Assembly: GCA_009377645.1 (NCBI GenBank)
Contig: WHTQ01000042.1
Span: forward strand, 1 to 35,253
From: Micromonosporaceae bacterium
GTDB taxonomy: Bacteria > Actinomycetota > Actinomycetes > Mycobacteriales > Micromonosporaceae
DNA length: 35,253 nucleotides
Reading direction: 5' to 3'
Shown here in pieces: positions 8,659 to 16,277 of this stretch (position 1 is the stretch's first letter; every line of letters begins with the position of its first letter). The notes below the pieces were generated by a model that was given only the letters and a program-made list of their open reading frames with translations, did no database searches and was not told the DNA's origin. The position numbers were made by a program, and so were the translations under genes.

Positions 8659-8660
8659 AC

Positions 8661-10010
8661 ATGGTAACCACACTGCGAGCGCTGACCCACGACCGAGACC
8701 TGACCTCGCTGCGTGCCTGGCTGGAGGAGCACGGCACGCTGGACATCGCCGACGCGCTGGCCCGGCTGGATCCGGCGGACCGGGCGGTCCCGTTCCGGTT
8801 GCTGACCAAGGATCGGGCGCTGGTGGTGTTCGAGGCGCTGGACCCGCTGCACCAGCAGCAGCTGCTGGAGGCGCTGCGCACCGAGCGGGTCCGGGAGCTG
8901 TTCGGTGGGCTGGAGGTGACCGACCAGGCGCGGCTGCTGGACGAGGTCCCGGCCGCGGTGGCGATCCGCATGCAGGCTGGGCTACCGCCCGAGCAGCGGG
9001 CGGCGGCCGCGGCGCTGCTGGGGTATCCGTCCGAATCGGCCGGCCGGATCATGACGCCCGACTTCACCAACGTCCGCGCCAGCATGACCGCGGCCGACGC
9101 CCTGGCCAAGCTCCGGCGCGCCGGCCCTCGCCCGACCCGCGCCCAGACCCTGGTGCTGCCGGTCACCGACGACCAGCGCCGGCTCACCGGAGTGGTAGAC
9201 CTGTCCGATGTGGTCACGGCCACCCCGACCACCCGGATGCACGAGCTGGTGCGGCCGGAGACCCGCTCGGTGCGGGTGGACGAGGACCAGGAGCGGGCCG
9301 CCCGCCTGATCCAGGACACCGGCCTGATCGCATTGCCGGTGGTGGACCGGGAGGACCGACTGGTCGGCATGATCACAGTAGACGATGCGATGGCGGTGGT
9401 CGAGGCGGAGGACACCGAGGACTTCTCCCGCGCCGGCGGCACCGAGCCGCTCGACCAGCCGTACCTGTCGGCGAACGTGTTCCAGCTCGCCGGAAAGCGG
9501 GCACCGTGGCTGCTGATGCTCGCCGTCGCGTTCACGCTCACGGTCAACGTCATGCACTTCTTCGAGGGCGCGCTGGAGGCGGTGGTCGCGCTGGCATTCT
9601 TCATCCCGCTCCTGATCGGCACCGGCGGCAACTCCGGGGCGCAGGCGGCCACCCTGGTGGTACGGGCGATGGCGGTGGGCGAGGTCCGGTTCGCCGACCT
9701 GTCAAGGGTCATCTGGCGGGAGACCCGGGTCGGGCTGCTGCTCGGCACCGGCCTGGCGGTGGTCGCGTTCCCGGCGGTGGCGTGGTTCTTCACGGTGCCG
9801 ATGGCCGTCGTGATCTCGCTGACCCTGGTGTGCGTCTGCACCTGGGCGTCGTTCGCGGGCGGGATGCTGCCGCCGATCGCCAAGCGGGTCGGCATCGACC
9901 CGGCGGTGGTCTCCACCCCGCTGATCGCCACTCTCGTCGACGCCACCGGGCTGGTGATCTACTTCCTGATCGCCCACGCTGTGCTGACCGGCGAACTGTC
10001 CGGTGTGTGA
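8661..10010 (+). CDS. mgtE: Magnesium transporter MgtE
   Basis: 449 residues, the usual MgtE length. Order: cytosolic MgtE_N superhelical domain (about 1-125, LARLDPADRAVPFRLL, EVPAAVAIRMQA), two CBS domains (about 130-250, with SAGRIMTPDF, LPVVDREDRLVGMITVDDAM), the plug helix, then a five-helix membrane domain (about 285-449) with PLLIGTGGNSGAQAATLVVRAMA lining the pore and a conserved Asp in ATLVDATGLVIYF. In MgtE, cytosolic Mg2+ binding between N and CBS domains closes the channel. ATG 8661 follows AGGGGGAG at 3-nt spacing. Expression is probably controlled by the unusual leader upstream. Confidence 0.95.
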   Translation: MVTTLRALTHDRDLTSLRAWLEEHGTLDIADALARLDPADRAVPFRLLTKDRALVVFEALDPLHQQQLLEALRTERVRELFGGLEVTDQARLLDEVPAAVAIRMQAGLPPEQRAAAAALLGYPSESAGRIMTPDFTNVRASMTAADALAKLRRAGPRPTRAQTLVLPVTDDQRRLTGVVDLSDVVTATPTTRMHELVRPETRSVRVDEDQERAARLIQDTGLIALPVVDREDRLVGMITVDDAMAVVEAEDTEDFSRAGGTEPLDQPYLSANVFQLAGKRAPWLLMLAVAFTLTVNVMHFFEGALEAVVALAFFIPLLIGTGGNSGAQAATLVVRAMAVGEVRFADLSRVIWRETRVGLLLGTGLAVVAFPAVAWFFTVPMAVVISLTLVCVCTWASFAGGMLPPIAKRVGIDPAVVSTPLIATLVDATGLVIYFLIAHAVLTGELSGV

Positions 10011-10082
10011 GGCTACCGGCGCCCGTTCCGAACGCGGCCAACTCGTCGAGCGGACCGGGCAGGCCAGCTATAAGGTGGCGGC

Positions 10083-10598
10083 GTGAAGGCGTTCGAAGCG
10101 GCAACCATCACCACCCAACGGCTTGTCCTGACTCCGCTTCGTCAAGCAGACGCTGACGCGATGGTCGACGTGCTCGGCGACGAACAACTCCACGAGTTCA
10201 TCGGCGGACACCCGGCCAGCCACGCTGACCTGCGCCGCCGCTACGAGCAGCTCGTCGCCGGCTCGCCAGATCCGGACCAGATCTGGCTCAACTGGATAGT
10301 GCGCCGCAGCGTCGACCAAGAACCGATCGGCACGGTGCAGGCCACCGTGACCCGCCTCGGCGACGGTTGGGCCGCCGCGATCGCCTGGGTCATCGGCATG
10401 CCCTGGCAAGCCCAAGGCTTCGCCAGCGAGGCCGCCCGCGCGCTGGTGAGTTGGCTACGCGGCCAAGGAGCGGACCCCATCACTGCCAACATCCATCACG
10501 ACCACCATGCCTCCGCCAAGGTCGCAGCCCGAGCCGGTCTCACCGCGACCGCCGAGGAAGTGGACGGTGAGCAAGTCTGGCGAACCGGCGCCGACTGA
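10083..10598 (+). CDS. GNAT family N-acetyltransferase (RimJ/RimL-like)
   Basis: 171 residues, a full GNAT domain of the Acetyltransf_3 type: TTQRLVLTPLRQADADAM at the start, GTVQATVT strand, AYV-like AIAWVIGMPWQAQGFASEAARALVSWL (cofactor loop QAQGFA) near residue 105, and a C-terminal NIHHDHHASAKVAARAGL (usual N-x-x-S). Substrate unknown. Codon use differs from neighbours: many CAA, GAA, CTT, CGT and GCA codons, suggesting later acquisition. GTG 10083 has no Shine-Dalgarno; TATAAG 8 nt upstream may be a weak -10 of a leaderless message. Confidence 0.88.
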   Translation: MKAFEAATITTQRLVLTPLRQADADAMVDVLGDEQLHEFIGGHPASHADLRRRYEQLVAGSPDPDQIWLNWIVRRSVDQEPIGTVQATVTRLGDGWAAAIAWVIGMPWQAQGFASEAARALVSWLRGQGADPITANIHHDHHASAKVAARAGLTATAEEVDGEQVWRTGAD

Positions 10599-10700
10599 CT
10601 GATCCATCACACCAAGCGCCACCCAGCGCAACCACGCAGCGAACCACCATCCACAACTCTTGACAGTTGCTCCAAGGTGGCGTTCTCCCGGAGGAGATGG

Positions 10701-11264
10701 TCAGGCAGCGGCGTCGCTCGGGTCGGGGCGCTGGTAGCGGAGCAGGACGACCCCGTTGCCGAAGGTCCGGGTCTCGGCGAGCCGGAGACCGATCGTGAGG
10801 TCTGATGGCCGGAACAGAGGCCTGCCCTGTCCGATCACGACCGGGTGGACGTAGAGCCGGTACTCGTCGATCAGGTCGTGCCGCATGAAGGTGGCGGCCA
10901 GGTCCGCGCCGCCCAGCACCAGGTCCCCGCCGGGCTGTGCCTTGAGCTCCCGGACCTCCTCGACGACCACGTCCCGGACCACCGTGGCGTTCCAGTCGGC
11001 CCGCTCCAGGGTCCGGGAGTACACCACCTTCGGCATGTCCCGCCAGATCCGCGCAAACTCGACGAACGGCCCGGTGCTCGCCGGGTCCTGGTCGGCGGTC
11101 GGCCAGAACCCGGCCATCAGCTCGTAGGTGACCCGCCCGCTCAGGAAGGCGCCCATCGCGCTGAGCTGCTCGTTGAAGTGGCTGTGCAACTCGTCGTCGA
11201 CCAGGTGCCAGTCGAGCTCCCGGTCCGGCCCCTCGAAGAAGCCGTCGACGGACACCGACATCAT
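10701..11264 (-). CDS. RibD C-terminal / dihydrofolate reductase-like protein
   Basis: About 187 residues. Family features: MMSVSVDGFFEGPDRELDW at the N-terminus, FLSGRVTYELM, DMPKVVYSRTLE, the NADPH-loop motif GGDLVLGGADLAATFM and DEYRLYVHPVVIGQGRPLF. These stand-alone YyaP/YwjB-like proteins share the DHFR fold and bind NADPH; the substrate is unknown. Oddity: the codons just upstream read I-R-K-I-I-L in frame and the family normally starts MRKIILMMS, so the usual start position (11282-11280) is ATA instead of ATG. A GAGG motif sits 5 nt before that ATA. I give the first ATG (11264) as start; TTG 11267 or the ATA itself are alternatives. Confidence 0.85.
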   Translation of the reverse strand: MMSVSVDGFFEGPDRELDWHLVDDELHSHFNEQLSAMGAFLSGRVTYELMAGFWPTADQDPASTGPFVEFARIWRDMPKVVYSRTLERADWNATVVRDVVVEEVRELKAQPGGDLVLGGADLAATFMRHDLIDEYRLYVHPVVIGQGRPLFRPSDLTIGLRLAETRTFGNGVVLLRYQRPDPSDAAA

Positions 11265-11312
11265 CAAGATGATCTTGCGTATAGAGGCCTCAGATCTCGC
11301 CCCGCCGGCCGA

Positions 11313-11606
11313 TCAGCGGCGGCGGAATCGACGGAGTCGGCGACGGGCCGACGGGGACAACCACGTGTAGGCCGCGTACGCCGCCCAGCCGACCGCGACC
11401 AACAGCGCCAGCGTGCGCAACCCGATCATGCTCAGCCCGACGATCACCGCCATCACCACCAGCCAGGACTGCAGCGGGTGGAGCCGCACCAGCCAGCGCC
11501 CGGGCGTCCGGATCCGACGCATCAGGCCGCCGGACCGGGCCGGCCGGCGCTCGTACGGAAACCGGGGCACCCGCCCATCGTGCCACACCACCACGCCAGC
11601 CCGCAC
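11313..11606 (-). CDS. Small two-helix membrane protein
   Basis: 97 residues if GTG 11606 is used, or 85 from GTG 11570, which would start VPRFPYERRPARSGG. Two adjacent hydrophobic segments (WLVVMAVIVGLSMIG and TLALLVAVGWAAYAAYTWL) form a hairpin in the membrane; both ends are arginine-rich, ending RRRLRRFRRR. I do not recognise a family. The longer start begins 3 nt after the stop of the gamma-lyase gene, suggesting translational coupling; no good Shine-Dalgarno is present for either start. The DHFR-like gene follows about 30-50 nt downstream. Confidence 0.6.
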   Translation of the reverse strand: MRAGVVVWHDGRVPRFPYERRPARSGGLMRRIRTPGRWLVRLHPLQSWLVVMAVIVGLSMIGLRTLALLVAVGWAAYAAYTWLSPSARRRLRRFRRR

Positions 11607-11609
11607 CAG

Positions 11610-12728
11610 TCAGCCCGCGCCGTCCAGCCCCGCCGACAGGTCTGCCAGCAGATCGTCGGTGTCCTCGATCCCGCAGGACAATCGCACGAAACCCTCGGCG
11701 ACGTCGTCGCCCCACTGCGCGCGCCGGTCCGCGGTGGTGTGCACCCCGCCGAACGAGGTCGCCGCCGCGACCAGCCGGCAGCCACGCAGGAACCTGGCTA
11801 CCCGCTCCGCCGAGCCCAGGTCGAACGACACCACCCCCGGTATCCGCCGCATCTGCCGGGCAGCCACTGCGTACGACGGGTCCCCGGGCAGGCCGGGCCA
11901 GCGCACGCCGTCCACATCGGTCCGGGATGCGAGCATGGCCGCCACCGCCGCCGCGTTCGCTGACTGCCTCGACAGTCGCAGATCCAGTGTGGCCAGTGAC
12001 CGATGGGCCAGCCAGGCGTCGAAGGCCCCCGGCACCGCCCCGGTCTGGTTCCGCCACTGCCGCAGCCGGGCCAGCAGCGCCTCGTTCCGGGTGACCAGGT
12101 AGCCGAGCAACAGGTCCGAGTGCCCGGCCAGCGCCTTGGTCCCCGAGCCGACCACCACGTCGGCGCCCAACGCCAACGGCTGCTGCCCGAGCGGCGTGGC
12201 GGTCGTGTTGTCCACCGCCAGCAGGGTTCCCGCCGCCCGCGCGATCGCCGCCACCGCCGCGATGTCGCACACGTCCAGCCCCGGGTTGGCCGGGGTCTCC
12301 AGCAGCGCCAGCCGCACCCCGACCAGCGGCGGATACGGCCCGGCGGTGGGGGCCAGCATCACCGCCAGACCCTGCGCCCGCAGCGTCGAGGCGGCGAACT
12401 CCCGCACCGTGTAGTAACCGTCCGCGGGCAGCACGGTCGTGTCACCGGGGCGCAGCACACTCAGCAACAGACCGGTGATCGCCGACTGCCCGGAGGCGAA
12501 CACCAGGCAGTCGCCGCCTTCCAGCGAGCCGATCGCGGACTCCAGCCGGCGGCGGGTCGGGCTGTCCATCCGGGCGTACCCATCCTGGTCCGGCGCCGGC
12601 CCCGCCGGGTCGAGATGGTACGGAGCGGCGAAGACCGGCCCCGGCAGCAACGGCTCCCCCGGCACCGGCTCCGGAAGCCCGGCCTGCACGCACCGCGTGC
12701 TGTCCTGATAGTCCGCAGGATGGTCCAC
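11610..12728 (-). CDS. Cystathionine gamma-lyase/synthase family PLP enzyme
   Basis: 372 residues, PLP fold type I, Cys/Met metabolism family. Seen: QAGLPEPVPGEPLLPGPVFAAP, YARMDSPTRRRLESAIGSLEGG, FASGQSAI (phosphate-binding region), LLETPANPGLDVCDI, AVDNTTATPLGQ, and the Schiff-base lysine in GSGTKALAGHSDLLLG. It lacks the longer central loop of typical CGS, and whether it is a lyase or a synthase cannot be decided from sequence. Start GTG 12728 overlaps nothing but lies 9 nt past the gpsA stop, with GGAG about 11 nt upstream, so it follows plsC-gpsA in one operon. Confidence 0.9.
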   Translation of the reverse strand: MDHPADYQDSTRCVQAGLPEPVPGEPLLPGPVFAAPYHLDPAGPAPDQDGYARMDSPTRRRLESAIGSLEGGDCLVFASGQSAITGLLLSVLRPGDTTVLPADGYYTVREFAASTLRAQGLAVMLAPTAGPYPPLVGVRLALLETPANPGLDVCDIAAVAAIARAAGTLLAVDNTTATPLGQQPLALGADVVVGSGTKALAGHSDLLLGYLVTRNEALLARLRQWRNQTGAVPGAFDAWLAHRSLATLDLRLSRQSANAAAVAAMLASRTDVDGVRWPGLPGDPSYAVAARQMRRIPGVVSFDLGSAERVARFLRGCRLVAAATSFGGVHTTADRRAQWGDDVAEGFVRLSCGIEDTDDLLADLSAGLDGAG

Positions 12729-12736
12729 TGTCTCTG

Positions 12737-13729
12737 CTACTCCGGCTTCGTGGATCGGGACATCAGGGCGGCCACCGCCGTACGCGGGTCCACGCCCTCG
12801 TGACACACCCGCTCCACCTGCTCCGTGATCGGCATCTCCACGCCGTGCGCCCGGGCCAGGTCCCGGACGGCCAGGCAGCTCTTGACCCCCTCGGCGGTCT
12901 GCCGGGTGGCCGCCTGTGCCTGCTCCAGCGTGTCCCCCCGCCCGAGATGCTCACCGAAGGTCCGGTTCCGCGACAGCGGGGAGGAGCAGGTCGCCACCAG
13001 GTCGCCGAGGCCCGCCAGCCCGGCGAACGTCATCGGGTCGGCTCCCAGGCGGACCCCGAGCCGGGCGGTCTCGGTCAGCCCGCGGGTGATGAGAGTGGCC
13101 TTCGTGTTGTCCCCCAACCGCATCGCCGTGGCGATCCCGTACGCGAGCGCGATCACGTTCTTCACCGTACCGCCGAGCTCGCAACCGACCACGTCATCGT
13201 TCGTGTATGGACGGAAGTAGGGAGTCGAGCAGGCCCGTTGCAGCGCCGTGGCTCGGCCCGCGTTGCTGCCGGCCACCACGGTCGCGGTCGGCTGTTCGGC
13301 GGCGATCTCGGCGGCGAGGTTGGGGCCGGAGACCACGACCACCCGATCCGGGCTGATGCCGGCCGCCTCCACGACCACCTCACTCATCCGCTTCGTCGTC
13401 CCCAGCTCGATTCCTTTCGCGAGGCTGACCAGCGTGGCGTCGGGATCCAGCCAGCCCTGCCAGTCTGCCAGGTTTCCGCGCAGGGTCTGCGACGGCACCG
13501 CCAGCACCACCAGCCCGGCACCCCGGATCGCGCGCTCCGGATCGGCGGTCGCGGTCACCCGTTCCGGCAGCCGCACGGACGGATGGTAGTCCGGATTGGC
13601 CCCGTACGCACGGATCGCGGCCGCTACCTCCTCCCGGCGCGCCCAGATCGTCACGTCCGTACCGGCATCCGCGAGCACCTTCGCATACGCAGTCCCCCAC
13701 GAACCGGCACCCAGCACCGCCGCCCTCAT
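12737..13729 (-). CDS. gpsA: Glycerol-3-phosphate dehydrogenase [NAD(P)+]
   Basis: GpsA reduces dihydroxyacetone phosphate to sn-glycerol-3-phosphate for phospholipid synthesis. 330 residues, normal length. Rossmann motif [16 protein letters not shown] at the N-terminus, [25 protein letters not shown], catalytic lysine region [15 protein letters not shown], and [22 protein letters not shown]. The ATG at 13729 overlaps the plsC stop (ATGA), showing tight translational coupling between an acyltransferase that consumes acylated glycerol phosphate and the enzyme that makes the glycerol phosphate. Confidence 0.97.
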   Translation of the reverse strand: MRAAVLGAGSWGTAYAKVLADAGTDVTIWARREEVAAAIRAYGANPDYHPSVRLPERVTATADPERAIRGAGLVVLAVPSQTLRGNLADWQGWLDPDATLVSLAKGIELGTTKRMSEVVVEAAGISPDRVVVVSGPNLAAEIAAEQPTATVVAGSNAGRATALQRACSTPYFRPYTNDDVVGCELGGTVKNVIALAYGIATAMRLGDNTKATLITRGLTETARLGVRLGADPMTFAGLAGLGDLVATCSSPLSRNRTFGEHLGRGDTLEQAQAATRQTAEGVKSCLAVRDLARAHGVEMPITEQVERVCHEGVDPRTAVAALMSRSTKPE

Positions 13730-14466
13730 CCGCTGCCGTCCTCCGGGGGGCCGCCCGGTGCCGGCTGCGGCCCCTGCGGAGTCCACAGTGGCGGCGCCGG
13801 CTCCCTCCGCACCTCCGCTAGCAGCTCCCGCAGCCGGTCCATCACGGCCTCGGTGATCGCGTGCATGGTGGCGGTGGTGGGCGGCGACCCGCGGTGCGCG
13901 GACAGGTCGATCGGCGGCCCGGCCACCACCGTGACCGGGGTACGCGGGCGGGGGCGGAGCTTGCCGGTACGCGGGTCGGAGATGGCCTGTGCTCCCCAGC
14001 TGACCACCGGTACGACCGGCGCGCCGGTGTCAAGCCACAGCCGGGCGACCCCGGTCCGCCCGCGCATCGGCCACAGATCCGGGTGCTTGGTGATCGTCCC
14101 CTCCGGGTAGATCACCACCGCGTCGCCCGCCCGGACCGCGGCGGTCGCGGCCTCCAGCGACCGGGCCGCGTCGACGGTGCCCCGCCGCACCGGGATCTGC
14201 CGCACCCGGTGCAGCAGCCAGCCCACCACCGGCAGGTCGAAGACGCTCTGCTTGCCGAGGAACTGCGGCCAGCGGCCGGCGTCGTAGACGAAGTGGGCGA
14301 CCGCCAGCGGGTCGGCGTGCGAGACGTGGTTGGCCACCACGATCACTCCGCCGGTGGCCGGGATGTGCTCGGCGCCGTGCCACCGCCGCCGGGTCAGCAG
14401 CAGCAGCGGCGGCTTCACGACGGCGACCGCGAACCGCCGCCAGAACCCGAGCCGGCCAGCTGCCAC
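13726..14466 (-). CDS. plsC: 1-acyl-sn-glycerol-3-phosphate acyltransferase family protein
   Basis: 246 residues, PlsC/LPLAT family. It transfers an acyl chain to lysophosphatidic acid to give phosphatidic acid at the inner face of the membrane. Catalytic motif NHVSHAD (His47 and Asp52), [18 protein letters not shown] (substrate binding) and YPEGT at 120-124 are all present. A Pro-rich tail ends the protein. GTG 14466 follows AGGAGGGTGA at good spacing. It is first in the plsC-gpsA-gamma-lyase-membrane protein-DHFR run. Exact acyl acceptor is inferred from family. Confidence 0.92.
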   Translation of the reverse strand: MAAGRLGFWRRFAVAVVKPPLLLLTRRRWHGAEHIPATGGVIVVANHVSHADPLAVAHFVYDAGRWPQFLGKQSVFDLPVVGWLLHRVRQIPVRRGTVDAARSLEAATAAVRAGDAVVIYPEGTITKHPDLWPMRGRTGVARLWLDTGAPVVPVVSWGAQAISDPRTGKLRPRPRTPVTVVAGPPIDLSAHRGSPPTTATMHAITEAVMDRLRELLAEVRREPAPPLWTPQGPQPAPGGPPEDGSG

Positions 14467-14591
14467 GCGTTCACCCTCCTACGTCCACGCCACCCCCCGC
14501 CGCGAGGCGTGCAGCCATCATGCCTGCTCGGGGCCGGGATCGCCAGCACCCCACCGCCACCCCACCGCCACCCCACGGTCACCCGGCACTG

Positions 14592-14723
14592 CGCCCCCAG
14601 GTCGGGATCTTGAACGATGAAGATCGCCATCGTGGGGCGCCGAGCGTGGCCAGAAGCGGCGTATGACGCTGCACAGCGCCCCTTGGTCGCGATCTCCAAC
14701 CTTCAAGATCGCCAGCTTGGGCG
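14592..14723. repeat. Pair of near-palindromic 47-48 bp direct repeats
   Basis: Left copy 14592-14639 and right copy 14677-14723 share layout and many bases: CGCCCC, then GGTCG, GATCT, AGATCGCCA, then GGGCG. Each is an imperfect palindrome with an inner GATCTT/AAGATC (or GATCT/AGATC) stem and outer CGCCCC/GGGGCG arms, able to form a hairpin or cruciform. The 14467-14888 gap holds these, the paired TATCCACAG boxes and no ordinary gene. Confidence 0.7.
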
Positions 14724-14810
14724 TTGAGCCAGCCGCGCGCGGACGCCGGCCCCGCGGCGACAGCGGCGGACCGGGTGGCGCATAGCAGATTGAGGCTACG
14801 ATCTGGACAC

Positions 14811-14837
14811 TATCCACAGCGGTCAGGTTATCCACAG
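14811..14837 (+). repeat. Two direct TATCCACAG boxes (DnaA-box-like)
   Basis: TATCCACAG at 14811-14819 and 14829-14837, the second as TTATCCACA, the exact E. coli DnaA box. Starts are 18 nt apart. They lie just upstream of a decayed gene. Confidence 0.75.
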
Positions 14838-14888
14838 GAATGCGGATCGCCGGTGGCGCGCCGTCCGGGCGGGCGGTACACCGTACGC

Positions 14889-15261
14889 ATGAGCCGGGAC
14901 CTACGCAGAGCGATCGAGGCGGGTGGTGGCGTGGCTCGCCGTTGCGAGCTGCTGCGGGTCGTTCCACGCCACGTGCTCGACCACGCAGTACGCGCCGGCC
15001 AGCTGACCGCGGCGCTTCCTCGCACCTACGCCGACCCGGACCGGCTCGCGGAGCCGTAGTCCCGGGCCCGGGTCGCGTTGACCTATACCGGCCCGGACTC
15101 GGCCGTCAGCCACCTCACCGCGCTCGCGCTGTGGCGCCTGCCCGGGGGTGACCTCGCTGGCCCGATCCACGTCACCGTTCCCCGACAGCGACGGCTCCGG
15201 GCCACCCGACGGATTGTCGTGCACCGCCGCCCGGAGCCGGCCAGCTTCCGGGTGGCCTCCG
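14889..15261 (+). pseudogene. Broken AbiEi-antitoxin/DUF559-type gene
   Basis: The frame starts ATG at 14889 with MSRDLRRAIEAGGGVARRCE and continues LLRVVPRHVLDHAVRAGQLT, the N-terminal winged-helix of the type IV AbiEi antitoxin / DUF559 endonuclease-like family of actinomycetes. An in-frame TAG at 15057-15059 interrupts it, yet the same frame resumes with recognisable family sequence (SRARVALTYTGPDSAVSH, LTALALWRLPGG, VTVPRQRRLRATRRIVVHRR). Similarity is lost near 15250, where the 3' end of cofC abuts, so about half to two thirds of the gene is gone. It is therefore both nonsense-mutated and truncated. Family assignment is from remembered pattern. Confidence 0.65.
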
Positions 15262-15262
15262 G

Positions 15263-15961
15263 TTACCGAGCGGTCTCCCGCCACAGACCAGCGGTGGCCG
15301 GGCCGAGCCCGAGCCGGGCGGCGGCCACCAAATCCGCCACGGTGTCGACGTCCCGGCGCACCGACGGCCATCGTCCAGTCAGCCGCCGCGCGCCGGAGGC
15401 GGCATGCCGGGCCGCCGAGTCGGGGCCGAATCGCGGGTCCAGCGGGACGCCCTCGAGCGCGGCCAGCAACGTGGTCCCGGTGCCGGACCGGTCCGGCACG
15501 AAGCCGCGCCCGCCGGGGGCGGCGGCGGCCCGCGGCGCACCCGCGAGCTCGGCCGCCCGGGGCGCACCCGCCAGCTCCGCCGCCCGCAACGCGCCAGCCA
15601 GCTCCGCCGGCCGCAGCGCCGGCAGGTCGGCGGCGAGCGCCGCTACCGGTCGCCGGCCCCCGGTCGCCGTGCCCGCCACCACGGCGGCGCCGTGCTCGAG
15701 CGCGGCGTTGAGGCCGGCCGCCGGCGCATCCGCCACCACCCGGGCGCCCAGGCCCCCCAGTGCCGCGGTGACTTCCGGATCATCGGTCACCACCAGCACC
15801 TCCACTACCACCGGGCACACCAGCGCCGCGCGTACCGTGTCCTGTGCCATGGCCAGCACCAGCGCAGCGTGCGGTACGCCGACCGGGGCACCCCGCAGCC
15901 GGGACTTGGCCTCGGCGAGCCACTTCACCGGCACCACCAGTGCCCAGCCCGATCCCCGCAT
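15263..15961 (-). CDS. cofC: Phospholactate/phosphoenolpyruvate guanylyltransferase (F420 biosynthesis)
   Basis: CofC (FbiD in actinobacteria) joins GTP with phosphoenolpyruvate or 2-phospho-L-lactate to make the activated side-chain donor of coenzyme F420. 232 residues. Motifs: WALVVPVKWLAEAKSRL at the N-terminus (nucleotide binding), VVTDDPEV, GLNAALEHG, ALAADLPALRP and DRSGTGTTLLAA. Start ATG 15961 was chosen at MRGSGWALVVPVK; longer in-frame starts have no similarity. Odd: three 27-bp tandem units insert ELAG-A-P/L-RAA repeats after the DLPALRP motif. Position next to gpsA and ppk1 matches fbiD (Rv2983) in M. tuberculosis. Confidence 0.92.
   Translation of the reverse strand: MRGSGWALVVPVKWLAEAKSRLRGAPVGVPHAALVLAMAQDTVRAALVCPVVVEVLVVTDDPEVTAALGGLGARVVADAPAAGLNAALEHGAAVVAGTATGGRRPVAALAADLPALRPAELAGALRAAELAGAPRAAELAGAPRAAAAPGGRGFVPDRSGTGTTLLAALEGVPLDPRFGPDSAARHAASGARRLTGRWPSVRRDVDTVADLVAAARLGLGPATAGLWRETAR
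15524..15604. repeat. Three 27-bp tandem repeats inside cofC
   Basis: Units 15524-15550, 15551-15577 and 15578-15604, each ending in CAGCTC or GAGCTC on the plus strand. On the coding strand each gives ELAGAPRAA (the first copy ELAGALRAA). The insertion keeps the reading frame. Confidence 0.85.
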
Positions 15962-16019
15962 CCGCCCATCCTGACAGCCGGAGCGCCACCGCCCCGCGCA
16001 CCCGGTGTACGGTTCCGGC

Positions 16020-16247
16020 ATGCAGGCGACGGTGGTGGACTTCGACCCGCAGACCCGGTCCGGGTCCCTGCTGCGCGACGACGGCACCCGGCTCGCGTTC
16101 GGAGCGGCCGCTTTCGACGCTTCCGGCCTGCGGCTGCTGCGGCTCGGGCAACGGGTCCACGTCGATCATGGCAGCGATGGCACCGTGACCCGGATCACCC
16201 TGCCGACGATGCGCGGCGACCAGGAGTTCACCTCCGATTCGCCCTGA
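16020..16247 (+). CDS. Cold-shock/OB-fold-like small protein
   Basis: 75 residues: MQATVVDFDPQTRSGSLLRD at the start, then DDGTRLAFGAAAFDASGLR and LRLGQRVHVD. The layout resembles the CspA beta-barrel, but the canonical RNP1 (KGFGFI) is replaced by SGSLLRDD, so nucleic-acid binding is unsure. It is divergent from cofC and upstream of ppk1, a usual place in actinomycetes. ATG 16020 lies 6 nt after TACGGT (16008-16013), indicating a leaderless transcript. Confidence 0.75.
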   Translation: MQATVVDFDPQTRSGSLLRDDGTRLAFGAAAFDASGLRLLRLGQRVHVDHGSDGTVTRITLPTMRGDQEFTSDSP

Positions 16248-16277
16248 GGTAGCGGATTGCCGCGCCAGAATGGACAG

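Larger units (their letters stand above)
8233..8660 (+). promoter_or_regulatory. Promoter and long structured leader of mgtE
   Basis: 428 nt with no ordinary gene. A -10 TACACT (8294-8299) would start RNA near 8306, leaving about 355 nt of leader. Hairpins read directly: CGCCGTG/CACGGCG (8363-8369/8379-8385), GTGCCC/GGGCAC (8390-8395/8399-8404), a 12-bp stem 8415-8429/8473-8485 that enfolds the ribosome-binding site and start of a small ORF, GTCGCCGGC/GCCGGCGAC (8448-8456/8462-8470), and GTCCGGCG/CGCCGGAC (8539-8546/8550-8557). Two stems compete: 8501-8506 with 8519-8524, or 8503-8508 with 8531-8536. The conserved M-box core (GGTGAGGCTCC and GACGCC with GGGTCA) is not present. I infer a magnesium- or translation-responsive leader of a different kind. 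Confidence 0.6.

Noticed and set aside
8294-8660. M-box (ykoK) Mg2+ riboswitch before mgtE
   Set aside because: The conserved core sequences are not visible; described instead as an unassigned structured leader.
14811-14837. Replication origin
   Set aside because: Only two boxes, no AT-rich unwinding region, and no dnaA/dnaN/parAB genes nearby.
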